From NCBI RefSeq assembly GCF_000412675.1, contig NC_021505.1, positions 186,001-250,000 on the forward strand: a stretch of DNA of 64,000 bases. The letters run 5' to 3'. The translations under genes were made by a program, and so were the position numbers. Positions 50,636-58,070 of the stretch are shown piece by piece. The notes under the pieces are model-generated. The model made no database searches, was not told where the DNA came from, and saw only the letters and a program-made list of their open reading frames with translations. This DNA is from Pseudomonas putida NBRC 14164 (lineage in GTDB: Bacteria; Pseudomonadota; Gammaproteobacteria; Pseudomonadales; Pseudomonadaceae). Each line of letters opens with the position of its first letter. Position 1 is the stretch's first letter.

Positions 50636-50760
50636 ACGGGCCTCTGCGGGTGAAAAAAGCGCTGTCTCGGAGTAACTAAAGCATCCGGCACGGCGCTCTG
50701 CACGGCAATGCAGGAAACGGCATGGAGTCGATTGAAAAACGTCATCAGCCGTCATTGCGC

Positions 50761-52053
50761 CTACGGGCAACCGGTCGCGGCCACCTCCTGGCTCGCTTCC
50801 TTGAGTGCCGCGGCCACAGCAGCGGCATCGTTGGCGGTATACACCCGCCCGCCGGTATTGCTGGCTGCGCAGTTGGAGCCGGTGCTGGCGCTGATGTTGA
50901 CCACGTTGATGCGCAGGCGCGGCTGGTTCTTGGCGATCTGTTCCGACACGCTGCACACACTGGTACCGCAACTGTCCCGGCCATCCACGAACATCACGAT
51001 CACGCCATCCCGGTCACGGCCGTTCATCTTGCTGGCGGCTGCTTGCAGGCTGATACCCAGCCCCGTCCCGCCACGTGCGTTCAGGTCGGCCACCCGCTTG
51101 ACCAGGTCTTCGCGCTGGCCAGGGCCAAAGACCCCGTGGTCCACCGGGCTGCGGCAGCCGTCGAAGGTGACCAGGCGCATGTCCACGGCCTTGTCCAGGT
51201 CGCCGATCACTGCGGTCAGCGAGCTTTTCGCCACGTCCATGCGGGTGAGCCGTTGCGGCTGGTTGTTGGCCAGCAGTTCGTCAACGTAAGGAATGCGGGC
51301 CAGCAGGCCGATGTACCAAGGGTCATCTTCCTTTTTCACCCTGATGCGCTGGTCCATGGAGCCCGAGGTGTCCAGCACCACCGCAAACTCCGACGCCTGG
51401 AAGGCACCCCCCGGGGTACAGATTGCAGTCTGCGTATAGCCCTGCCAGCGCTGGTACAGCACAGGCCAGCTGCTGTACAGCCAGTAGAGCAGGAGCAGTA
51501 ACAGGCCAAACAGCAGCCAGGGCCACAGGCGCAGGCGGCGGCGTTCGGTCATCACCACGGTTCGTGTCCGGGTGGGCTTGGGGGTTGGTGCGGGTTTTGG
51601 CTTGGCCGGCGCGGGCTGTCGCGGTGCCGGAGGTGGCGACACCACGGGCGGCGCAGCGACAGGTGCCGGCTGCCCCCAGCGAATCACCAGGGGTTCGTCG
51701 TTGATGCTGTACAGGTTGGCAAGGTCGGGTCGGCCGATCAGTGTGCGCAACGCTTCGGCTGCGGGCGCCTGGCCGCGCCGTTGCAGCTCATCGGCCAATT
51801 GGCTGACGGCTGCCTGGCGCTCTTCATAGCGCTTGAGCAAGGCAGCCTGCTGCTCTCGGCCGAGGGTGGCATACAGATGCGGTTGCCCCTCCAGTTCAGA
51901 CCACCATTCCAGCACACCGTCGCGGCCCTGCCGGGGTATCGCGTACAGGTGAGCGATGCCCGGCGGAAAGTGCTGGCGGATCAACGCCACCCTGAGTTCA
52001 AGCGCGCTGGCAGCATCCTGGCTGGCGTGGGTGTCGCGGTTTACCCTTTGCAT
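50761..52053 (-). CDS. Membrane-anchored vWA protein, distal copy
   Basis: The 430-residue protein has an N-terminal soluble domain (1-128: EWWSELEGQPHLYATLGREQ), a Pro/Ala-rich linker (129-165), one membrane helix (about 176-194) and a C-terminal vWA domain. The MIDAS motif DTSGS lies at 228-232, a second motif is DGVIVMFVDG, and several cysteines suggest a periplasmic location. vWA domains bind metal and mediate protein contacts. It is the last gene of the cluster, 8 bases after its paralogue, which it matches over its whole length. Function is unknown. Confidence 0.87.
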   Translation of the reverse strand: MQRVNRDTHASQDAASALELRVALIRQHFPPGIAHLYAIPRQGRDGVLEWWSELEGQPHLYATLGREQQAALLKRYEERQAAVSQLADELQRRGQAPAAEALRTLIGRPDLANLYSINDEPLVIRWGQPAPVAAPPVVSPPPAPRQPAPAKPKPAPTPKPTRTRTVVMTERRRLRLWPWLLFGLLLLLLYWLYSSWPVLYQRWQGYTQTAICTPGGAFQASEFAVVLDTSGSMDQRIRVKKEDDPWYIGLLARIPYVDELLANNQPQRLTRMDVAKSSLTAVIGDLDKAVDMRLVTFDGCRSPVDHGVFGPGQREDLVKRVADLNARGGTGLGISLQAAASKMNGRDRDGVIVMFVDGRDSCGTSVCSVSEQIAKNQPRLRINVVNISASTGSNCAASNTGGRVYTANDAAAVAAALKEASQEVAATGCP

Positions 52054-52061
52054 GTCTTGTC

Positions 52062-53297
52062 CTAGTCGCAATCGGCTGTGCTGGAGACTTCCTGGCTGGC
52101 AAGCTTGATGGCAGCGGCAACCTGCCCGGCATCGCTGGCGGAATAGATGCTCCCACCCGTACTCTCGGCGACACAGCTGGCCAAATTGCTGTTGCTGATG
52201 TCGACCAGATTGACGCGCAACCTCGGCTGCTCGCGGGCAATCCGCTGCGCCACTGCACACACGTCCTGTTCACAGCCGTCGGCACCGTCGATGAACATCA
52301 GGATCACCCCATCGCGGTCGCGACCGTTCATTGTTTTGGCCGCCACATCAAGGCTGGCCGCCAGGGCGGTGCCATCATTGGGTACCAGTGCCTGAATACC
52401 TTTGATCAATGCCGGGCGCTGGGCCAGGGTGAACACGCCGTGGTCCAGCGGCGCGCGGCAGCCATCGAAGGTCACCACGCGCATATCCACCGCCGGGTGC
52501 AGGTCGTTGATCAGGTGGGTCAGGCTGCTCTTGGCCACGTCCATACGCACCGGGGCGCGGGTAAGTTGCGCGACACGCTGCTGATCGATGTTCGGGTCGT
52601 CATTGATGTGCTGGAAGAACCATTGTTCGTCTTCAAGGGTGGTGGCGACGTTGAGTAGCATCGAGCCCGAGGTGTCGAGCACCACGGAAAATTCGGGCGG
52701 CTGTATGCGGCTGTCTTTCACGCAGGCGAAGGGCGTGGCGGGGCGGTTGCCAAGCCAATGCTGCAGGTAGGGCCAGCCGAACCACAAGGCCAGGGCCAGC
52801 AACAGCAGGCCGAGCAGTGGCAACAAGAACCATGGCAGCCATACCCAGCGCCGACGTACCACGGGCGCGGGTCGTGGCGGCAGCGGTGCGGGCGACGGCT
52901 TGACCGGGGCAGGTTCCGCCCAGCGCACGACCAGCGGTTGGCCGTTGATGCTGTACAGGTTGTTCAGGTCGGCAGGCCCGATGAGCTTGCGCAGCAGCGC
53001 AGCATCATTGGCCTGGCCCAGGCTTTCCAGTTTGCTTACCAGCTGGTGTACGGCTTCCTGGCGCTCGTCGTAGAGGCGCAGCAACGCGGCCTGTTGCTCG
53101 GCGCCGAGGTCATGGTATCGGTGCGGTTGGCCTTGCAGTTCCGACCACCATTCGCGCAGGCCATCCTTGCCGTTGCGTGGGGTGGCAAACAGATGAGCGA
53201 TGCTCGGCGGAAAATGCCTGACGATGATCGCCATGGCCTGTTCGAGCACCCGCAGGTCGTCCTTGGCGGGGCTGGTGTCGCGGGTGACCCGCTGCAT
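52062..53297 (-). CDS. Membrane-anchored vWA protein, proximal copy
   Basis: The 411-residue paralogue of the next gene shares the start MQRVTRDT, the domain EWWSELQGQPHRYHDLGAEQ, NLYSINGQPLVVRWAEPAPV and the vWA core. The linker and helix (about 152-174) differ most. MIDAS DTSGS is at 208-212. The cysteine-containing segments ADGCEQDVCAVAQRI and SNLASCVAESTGG match equivalents in the other copy and may form disulfides in the periplasm. A tandem duplication followed by divergence is the simplest origin. Confidence 0.87.
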   Translation of the reverse strand: MQRVTRDTSPAKDDLRVLEQAMAIIVRHFPPSIAHLFATPRNGKDGLREWWSELQGQPHRYHDLGAEQQAALLRLYDERQEAVHQLVSKLESLGQANDAALLRKLIGPADLNNLYSINGQPLVVRWAEPAPVKPSPAPLPPRPAPVVRRRWVWLPWFLLPLLGLLLLALALWFGWPYLQHWLGNRPATPFACVKDSRIQPPEFSVVLDTSGSMLLNVATTLEDEQWFFQHINDDPNIDQQRVAQLTRAPVRMDVAKSSLTHLINDLHPAVDMRVVTFDGCRAPLDHGVFTLAQRPALIKGIQALVPNDGTALAASLDVAAKTMNGRDRDGVILMFIDGADGCEQDVCAVAQRIAREQPRLRVNLVDISNSNLASCVAESTGGSIYSASDAGQVAAAIKLASQEVSSTADCD

Positions 53298-53343
53298 GTG
53301 GATATCCTGAGAAGATTCGGCAGCCGAAGCTGCCGATGAGGTT

Positions 53344-53847
53344 TTACTCGTAACCCAGGCTCAGCTGAAGGCGGCTGACCTGTTGTTGAAGGGCCGCGAG
53401 CTTCTGCTTGCGGGCTTCGATCTGGGCGTTGCTGGCATTTTGCGAGGGTGCGGCCTGGTTAGCCTTGAGCTGCTGCTCCAGGCCGGCGATCTGCTTTTGC
53501 ACATCGCTCTTGTTGCCATGGCGCGCCTTGAGCGTGCCGAGCAGGTCGTTCAACGATTTTTCCAGGCTGGCCTGCTGCCGTTGCTGGCTTTGCAGGTCCT
53601 GGCGGGTCGAGGCCTGCAGTGCACTCAGTTGTGCGTACACTTCGTTGAACTGGCGGTTCTGCTCCTTGGCGCTGAGCAGCTCCTGTTCGCTGTTGCGTAC
53701 ACCCTCGGCATAACCTCCGCCGTAATCGCAGTTGAGCTTGCCGATCAGGCTGGCGCTGCTGTCGGAGGCATTGCACTGGGAGGCAGTGGTCGCACAACCG
53801 GCAAGGCTGGCCAGCAGTGCCAGGCACAGGCAGTTACGTAGAAACAT
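53344..53847 (-). CDS. Coiled-coil lipoprotein of the vWA/Srf cluster
   Basis: The 167-residue protein has a lipoprotein signal with lipobox LAGC (Cys18), then SASLIGKLNCDYGGGYAEGV and a long Gln-rich coiled coil (about 55-165). It is probably attached to the outer membrane and reaches into the periplasm. ATG 53847 is chosen; an upstream ATG 53901 would hide the signal. It lies 13 bases after the other lipoprotein gene. I do not recognise a family. Confidence 0.8.
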   Translation of the reverse strand: MFLRNCLCLALLASLAGCATTASQCNASDSSASLIGKLNCDYGGGYAEGVRNSEQELLSAKEQNRQFNEVYAQLSALQASTRQDLQSQQRQQASLEKSLNDLLGTLKARHGNKSDVQKQIAGLEQQLKANQAAPSQNASNAQIEARKQKLAALQQQVSRLQLSLGYE

Positions 53848-53860
53848 GGCGTGCACTCCT

Positions 53861-54595
53861 TCAGCCCAGGGTGATTGCCGAACGCTGGCTGTAGAGGCCA
53901 TCGACCTCCTGCTGCAGCGAGGCGACCTTGGTGTTCATCTTGGTGATCTCGGCTTCGACCTTTTGCACTTCGGCCTGGCTGGCGCCGCCATCACGTTCAA
54001 GCTTGGCCACCTGCTGGTATTCGGTAACGCGTTTTTTCATGTTGGTCAGGTCCTTGCGCATCAACCCGATGTTCTGGTCGATGTTGGCGATATCCTGCTG
54101 GGCCTTGGCCTTGTCCAGGGTCTTGGCTTTCATGCTCTGCTGGATGCTGGCAATTTGTTGCTTGTCGTCGTTGATGACGCGTTGCAGCGTATCGCTGCGC
54201 TGTGCGACCTTGGCGGTTTCACCCTGCACTTCGGTAGTCATCGCGTTCAGGCGCTCGGTGGTATCGGCATATTTCGCCCGGCGCTGATCAAGGTAGTAGT
54301 TGGCGCCCATGGCCACACCGCACGCGCCGACACCGGCGATGATCGAGCAGGCTGCCTTATTGCCGGAGTTGGACAGCATGCAGGCAAGAATGCCAGCGCT
54401 GGCCGCGATGGCACAGGCCTGGAAGCCCGATGTGGTAAAGAACTTGGCATCGTTGCCGCTGGTCAGGCGCGGATCGACAGTGCCCTGGCTACCGGTCATC
54501 GAGCTACCGGTATTGGCACAACCGGTAACGGCCAGGCAAGCAGCCATCAGCAGACCCAACCAAGGGTTGATACGGGTGGATGTAGGGAAGTTCAT
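53861..54595 (-). CDS. Lipoprotein with glycine-rich helix and coiled coil (TagQ-like position)
   Basis: The 244-residue protein has lipobox VTGC (Cys26). A Gly/Ala/Cys-rich hydrophobic stretch (about 58-97, for example AIAASAGILACMLSNSG) suggests membrane insertion. A long coiled coil (105-235) follows. It stands between the FGE-like gene and the second lipoprotein. In the type VI threonine-phosphorylation pathway a lipoprotein, TagQ, is paired with an FGE-like TagR; this gene holds the equivalent place, but sequence kinship to TagQ is unproven. Confidence 0.78.
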   Translation of the reverse strand: MNFPTSTRINPWLGLLMAACLAVTGCANTGSSMTGSQGTVDPRLTSGNDAKFFTTSGFQACAIAASAGILACMLSNSGNKAACSIIAGVGACGVAMGANYYLDQRRAKYADTTERLNAMTTEVQGETAKVAQRSDTLQRVINDDKQQIASIQQSMKAKTLDKAKAQQDIANIDQNIGLMRKDLTNMKKRVTEYQQVAKLERDGGASQAEVQKVEAEITKMNTKVASLQQEVDGLYSQRSAITLG

Positions 54596-54618
54596 GGTGG
54601 CTCCTGGATGTCCTTGGG

Positions 54619-56169
54619 TCAGTGTGCGACGGTCTTGCAGCTGTTCAGCCATGCGTTGGCATCAATCTTCTGTGTCTTGAGGAACGACATCTGGTTGGCC
54701 CAGTGGGTACGCAGATAGGGCGACAGGTCCTTGAGGTTCTTGTTGGCTTTGAACGAGCCGTCCAGCACTGGAACCTGGGCTTCGAGCAGGTCCTTGCCGT
54801 ACAGCGAACCCGACTCCACCAGGGAGCTGGCGTAGTAGCGGCTGAGCTTGTGCAGGCGCTCCTGCTGCTCTTCGAGCTTGACCTTGCGCACGCCACAGGT
54901 CGGGTCTTCTTCACCGGCCTTGCAGTTGCTGGCGTAGTTTTTCTGCAAAAAGTCCAGGTACTGGCCGTCGTCGAGCATCTTGGTGCACAGGAAGGCGCCA
55001 AGGTTGAGGCTGGCGCGAATCGCCTGGTCTCGGGCTTCCTGCTGCTGCTGGTTGCTGGCGCGCAGTTGGTTCTCGACGGTCTTGAGCTGGTTCTTCAGGG
55101 CTTCGTCTTCCACGTTGGAAGCAAGCTCTTCCAGCGCCTTGACGGTGCCTTTCTGCTTGCTTTCGGCAGCTGGTTGATCGCTGCCCAGGTTGCTCCAGCT
55201 CTTCTCGATGTTTTTTACCCGGTCGCGCGAGGTGAGGGTCGGGGAAACCATGGCCAGGCGCAGGCCGTTGGTTTTCTTGGCCACTGCACCCTCGGCGTTG
55301 TAGTACGGCTCTTCCTGGCGCAGCGAGGTGCGCAGGTCGCTTTCGCTGGTCAGGTAGTTGCCACCGCGCACCACATAGCCACCGGCCTGGCCGTGCTGGC
55401 GGTCGAGCTTGTTCAGGCGGAACGGCTCGAACATCATCTCGCTGGCATTGCCGAGCATGTCATGCAGGCCCAGCGGGTTGGGCTTGAGCAGCCCGCTCAG
55501 TTGCAACTGGCCGTTGGCGGACTGCGCGCCGGCGAACCACTCGTAGGCATTCAGGCCTTCGGGCATGGGGTAGCGGCCATCGCGGAACTCGGCCGTGCTG
55601 ACTTGCAAACCGCCACGCGCGGCGAACTCCCACTCCACCTCGGTTGGCAGGCGCAAGAAGCCTTGGGCGCCATCTTCGCGGGGCAGCTTGTCGGGTGCAT
55701 TGGCACGCAACCAGCGGTTGTACTTGTCGGCAGCCTGCAGGGCGTCCAGCCACGACACCGATACAATCGGCAGGCGCTGCTTGTTGGAGGCGGTCGGGCA
55801 GGTTTCGTCCATCAACGCCTTGTACTGCAGCTGGCTCATCTCGTATTTGGCCAGCAGGTAGTAGCGCGACTTCTCACCTTTGGCACTGGTGAAACTGCCG
55901 GCAATGAACGCCGGGCGGGTTTGCTCGACATAGCCCCACTCGGCGCTGTCCTGGCCGATGTTGATGGGGTAGTCGTCCAGCGGGCCAGCCACCGGGATCA
56001 TCACCTTGCGAAACACCATGGCGCCGTCACACGGCATGGGCAGCACCACGTCATCGGCGTCGGCCATGGGGTTGTAGTATTTCTCTTCCCAGGTCGCCGC
56101 TGTGGCTTGCAGCGCAAAGCCGAGAGCAAGTGGCGCCAGAAGCAGGCGGCTGTAGGCTTTAGAGTTCAC
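54619..56169 (-). CDS. FGE/SUMF1-domain periplasmic protein (TagR-like), probably not catalytic
   Basis: From GTG 56169, behind GGAGAG, the protein has 516 residues. Its signal peptide ends near ALQATA. An FGE-sulfatase domain follows (about 35-300) with PIVSVSWLDALQAADKYNRW, LPTEVEWEFAARGG, LHDMLGNASEM and VVRGGNYLTS. The cysteine pair that catalyses formylglycine formation is not present after the RGG motif, so a binding role is likely. The C-terminal half is helical (about 310-516). An ATG at 56202 lies deeper in the permease gene. Neighbouring ATPase and permease genes match the TagT-TagS-TagR order. Confidence 0.8.
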   Translation of the reverse strand: MNSKAYSRLLLAPLALGFALQATAATWEEKYYNPMADADDVVLPMPCDGAMVFRKVMIPVAGPLDDYPINIGQDSAEWGYVEQTRPAFIAGSFTSAKGEKSRYYLLAKYEMSQLQYKALMDETCPTASNKQRLPIVSVSWLDALQAADKYNRWLRANAPDKLPREDGAQGFLRLPTEVEWEFAARGGLQVSTAEFRDGRYPMPEGLNAYEWFAGAQSANGQLQLSGLLKPNPLGLHDMLGNASEMMFEPFRLNKLDRQHGQAGGYVVRGGNYLTSESDLRTSLRQEEPYYNAEGAVAKKTNGLRLAMVSPTLTSRDRVKNIEKSWSNLGSDQPAAESKQKGTVKALEELASNVEDEALKNQLKTVENQLRASNQQQQEARDQAIRASLNLGAFLCTKMLDDGQYLDFLQKNYASNCKAGEEDPTCGVRKVKLEEQQERLHKLSRYYASSLVESGSLYGKDLLEAQVPVLDGSFKANKNLKDLSPYLRTHWANQMSFLKTQKIDANAWLNSCKTVAH

Positions 56170-57382
56170 GCAGGCTCTCCGCAGGTTGTATGCGTATGGC
56201 ACGCAAGGCGCCGATCAGGGCGACCAGGCCGGCGACCAGGAAGGCCAGCAGCAGGGCGACCAGGCCATGCCATACGGTGATGTGACAAATGAAGGCGCCG
56301 GTTGCCTGGCTGCTGACCAGCAACCGGTCGAACAGCAGGCTGCCGAGGTAGTAGCTGCCAAGGCCGCCCAGGTAGCCCACCAGGCTCAGCACGAGTGCTT
56401 GAAGCACCACGTAGGCCGATACCGCGGGGCTGCTGAAGCCCAGCAGGCGCAGCACGGCCAGGTGCCGGCGCTTGCGATCGATGTTGGCCAGGAAGGCGCC
56501 GACCAGCGAGGCGATGCAGCCGATCAGGGCGGCCCCGGCAATAACGCTGAAAATCAGCCCGAGCACGTGGTTGATTGCCTTGACGCTGTTTATTTCTGCC
56601 AGGCGGCTGGCGGTTTCGATGCGCTGTTCGTTAAGCCAACGCTCCAGCGGTGCCACGCTGTCGATGTCCCGCGCATAGACCCGGGCCCGGGCGTAGCCGA
56701 CGTTCAGGGCATCAAGGGCCTGGCCACTGCTTGCCCCGAGGCTGGCGACCAGATAACCGTCGCGATAGTGTTCCAGCTCCATCAGCAGCTCGGGGCTGAC
56801 GAAGGCTGCAGGGCGGGCGAAGCGCACCGAGCTGACGATGGCACGCACCTGCAACGTGCGCTCGCCACGCTCGTTGACTTCGTTCAGGCGCCGGGCAACG
56901 CGCAAGCGCAGGGTGTCACCGGCCTTGGCGTCGAGCCGTTCGGCGGCTCGTTCGCTGAGAATCACCTGGTCGGGCGCCAGCTCACTCAGGTCTGTTGCCA
57001 ATAAGGGATCGCCGGCCCGGGTAGGGATGACCTCGACGTTGTCGGCGAAGCGGCCGTGTGCACCTAGCAGGTCGGCCTGGGTGTTCAGCGAGCGGGTCTG
57101 GCCGATGGCGAAGCCCACCTCCGGGCGTGCCTGCAACCGTTGCAGCCAGGCTTGGTCGAAATGGCCGCTGCTGAGCATCTTGACCTCAAGGTTTCGGGGG
57201 TCGCTGAGCAGTTCCTGTTGCAGTTGGCTGACCACCCCGTGCTTGAGGCCGAACAGCAACAACAGCGGGGCAATGACAGCGACCAGCGAGGCCGCCATGC
57301 ACAAGGAAACGTTACGGTCGTGCCAGAGATCGGCCAGGGATAACCGGGCCAGCAGCAGCAGGCGCTTATGCCATGGGTTCAA
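56159..57382 (-). CDS. FtsX/MacB-like ABC permease (TagS-like)
   Basis: From TTG 57382, with AAGGGG 8 bases upstream, the protein has 407 residues; GTG 57412 is an alternative. One N-terminal membrane helix (LCMAASLVAVIAPLLLLFGL) is followed by a large periplasmic domain (about 50-260). Three further helices follow, the typical MacB/FtsX plan, with FSVIAGAALIGCIASLVGAF and VLRLLGFSSPAVSAYVVLQA. Such permeases do not carry solutes across the membrane but transmit mechanical work to the periplasm. The gene overlaps the ATPase end by 17 bases. Confidence 0.85.
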   Translation of the reverse strand: MNPWHKRLLLLARLSLADLWHDRNVSLCMAASLVAVIAPLLLLFGLKHGVVSQLQQELLSDPRNLEVKMLSSGHFDQAWLQRLQARPEVGFAIGQTRSLNTQADLLGAHGRFADNVEVIPTRAGDPLLATDLSELAPDQVILSERAAERLDAKAGDTLRLRVARRLNEVNERGERTLQVRAIVSSVRFARPAAFVSPELLMELEHYRDGYLVASLGASSGQALDALNVGYARARVYARDIDSVAPLERWLNEQRIETASRLAEINSVKAINHVLGLIFSVIAGAALIGCIASLVGAFLANIDRKRRHLAVLRLLGFSSPAVSAYVVLQALVLSLVGYLGGLGSYYLGSLLFDRLLVSSQATGAFICHITVWHGLVALLLAFLVAGLVALIGALRAIRIQPAESLREL

Positions 57383-58064
57383 AGCGTGTTTCCCCTTGAC
57401 CGTTGATGGCACCCAGGCGCGGCAGGCCGAAGCGTTCGACCAGAGCCCAGTCGTGGGACACGATCAAGGCGCTCAGCCCTAGCTCAGCCACCAGCTGCAG
57501 CAGCAGTTCGAACAGCCGCTCTGCATTGTGCGGGTCGAGCGCGGCGGTGGGCTCGTCGGCCAACAGCACCCGGGGTTCATGGGCGATGGCACGCACGCAG
57601 GCCACCCGCTGACGCTCGCCGATGGACAGCGCCTGGGGCAATTTGCCCAGCAGCGGTGCCAGGCGCAGTGCCTCGACAGCCTTGTCCACCGCCGTGCTGG
57701 CAGGTGGCAGGCCGAGCAGGCGGCGTGGCAGCAGGATGTTGTCGCGCACACTGAGAAAAGGCAGTAGCCCGCCGTTCTGCAGCACAAAGCCAAGCTCGCG
57801 CGAACGCAATGCCGCCAACGCTGGCTGCTGGTCGCTGGCCAGCAGGCTGGCCACGTCCTGGCGTTGCGGGCCAAGCCTGTAGTGCGTCAGTTGCTCAGGC
57901 TTGAGCAGCAGGCCAATGGCTTCCAGCAGTGTGCTCTTGCCGCAGCCGCTCTCGCCCGTGATGGCACGCACTTCGCCGGGTTGCAGGCACAAGGCGTCCA
58001 GCCGTACCCGGTGAGCCTGCGATCCTTCGCCTCGAACGACTAGTAGTCCCTTGATATCGAGCAT
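57366..58064 (-). CDS. ABC ATPase, LolD/MacB-like (TagT-like)
   Basis: The 232-residue ATPase has Walker A GESGCGKST (37-45), Q-loop FVLQNGGLLPFLSV, signature LSIGE (146-150, with Ile where Gly is common), Walker B VLLADEP (166-172) and H-loop in IVSHDWALV. It should drive the FtsX-like permease encoded next. It begins 6 bases after the vWA protein stop. The signature variation is mild and the enzyme is probably active. Confidence 0.9.
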   Translation of the reverse strand: MLDIKGLLVVRGEGSQAHRVRLDALCLQPGEVRAITGESGCGKSTLLEAIGLLLKPEQLTHYRLGPQRQDVASLLASDQQPALAALRSRELGFVLQNGGLLPFLSVRDNILLPRRLLGLPPASTAVDKAVEALRLAPLLGKLPQALSIGERQRVACVRAIAHEPRVLLADEPTAALDPHNAERLFELLLQLVAELGLSALIVSHDWALVERFGLPRLGAINGQGETRFEPMA

Positions 58065-58070
58065 ATGGGG

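Noticed and set aside
52254..56280. Long plus-strand frames opposite the FGE-like and permease genes
   Set aside because: Complementary shadows of GC-rich minus-strand genes; only the minus strand shows FGE and FtsX motifs.
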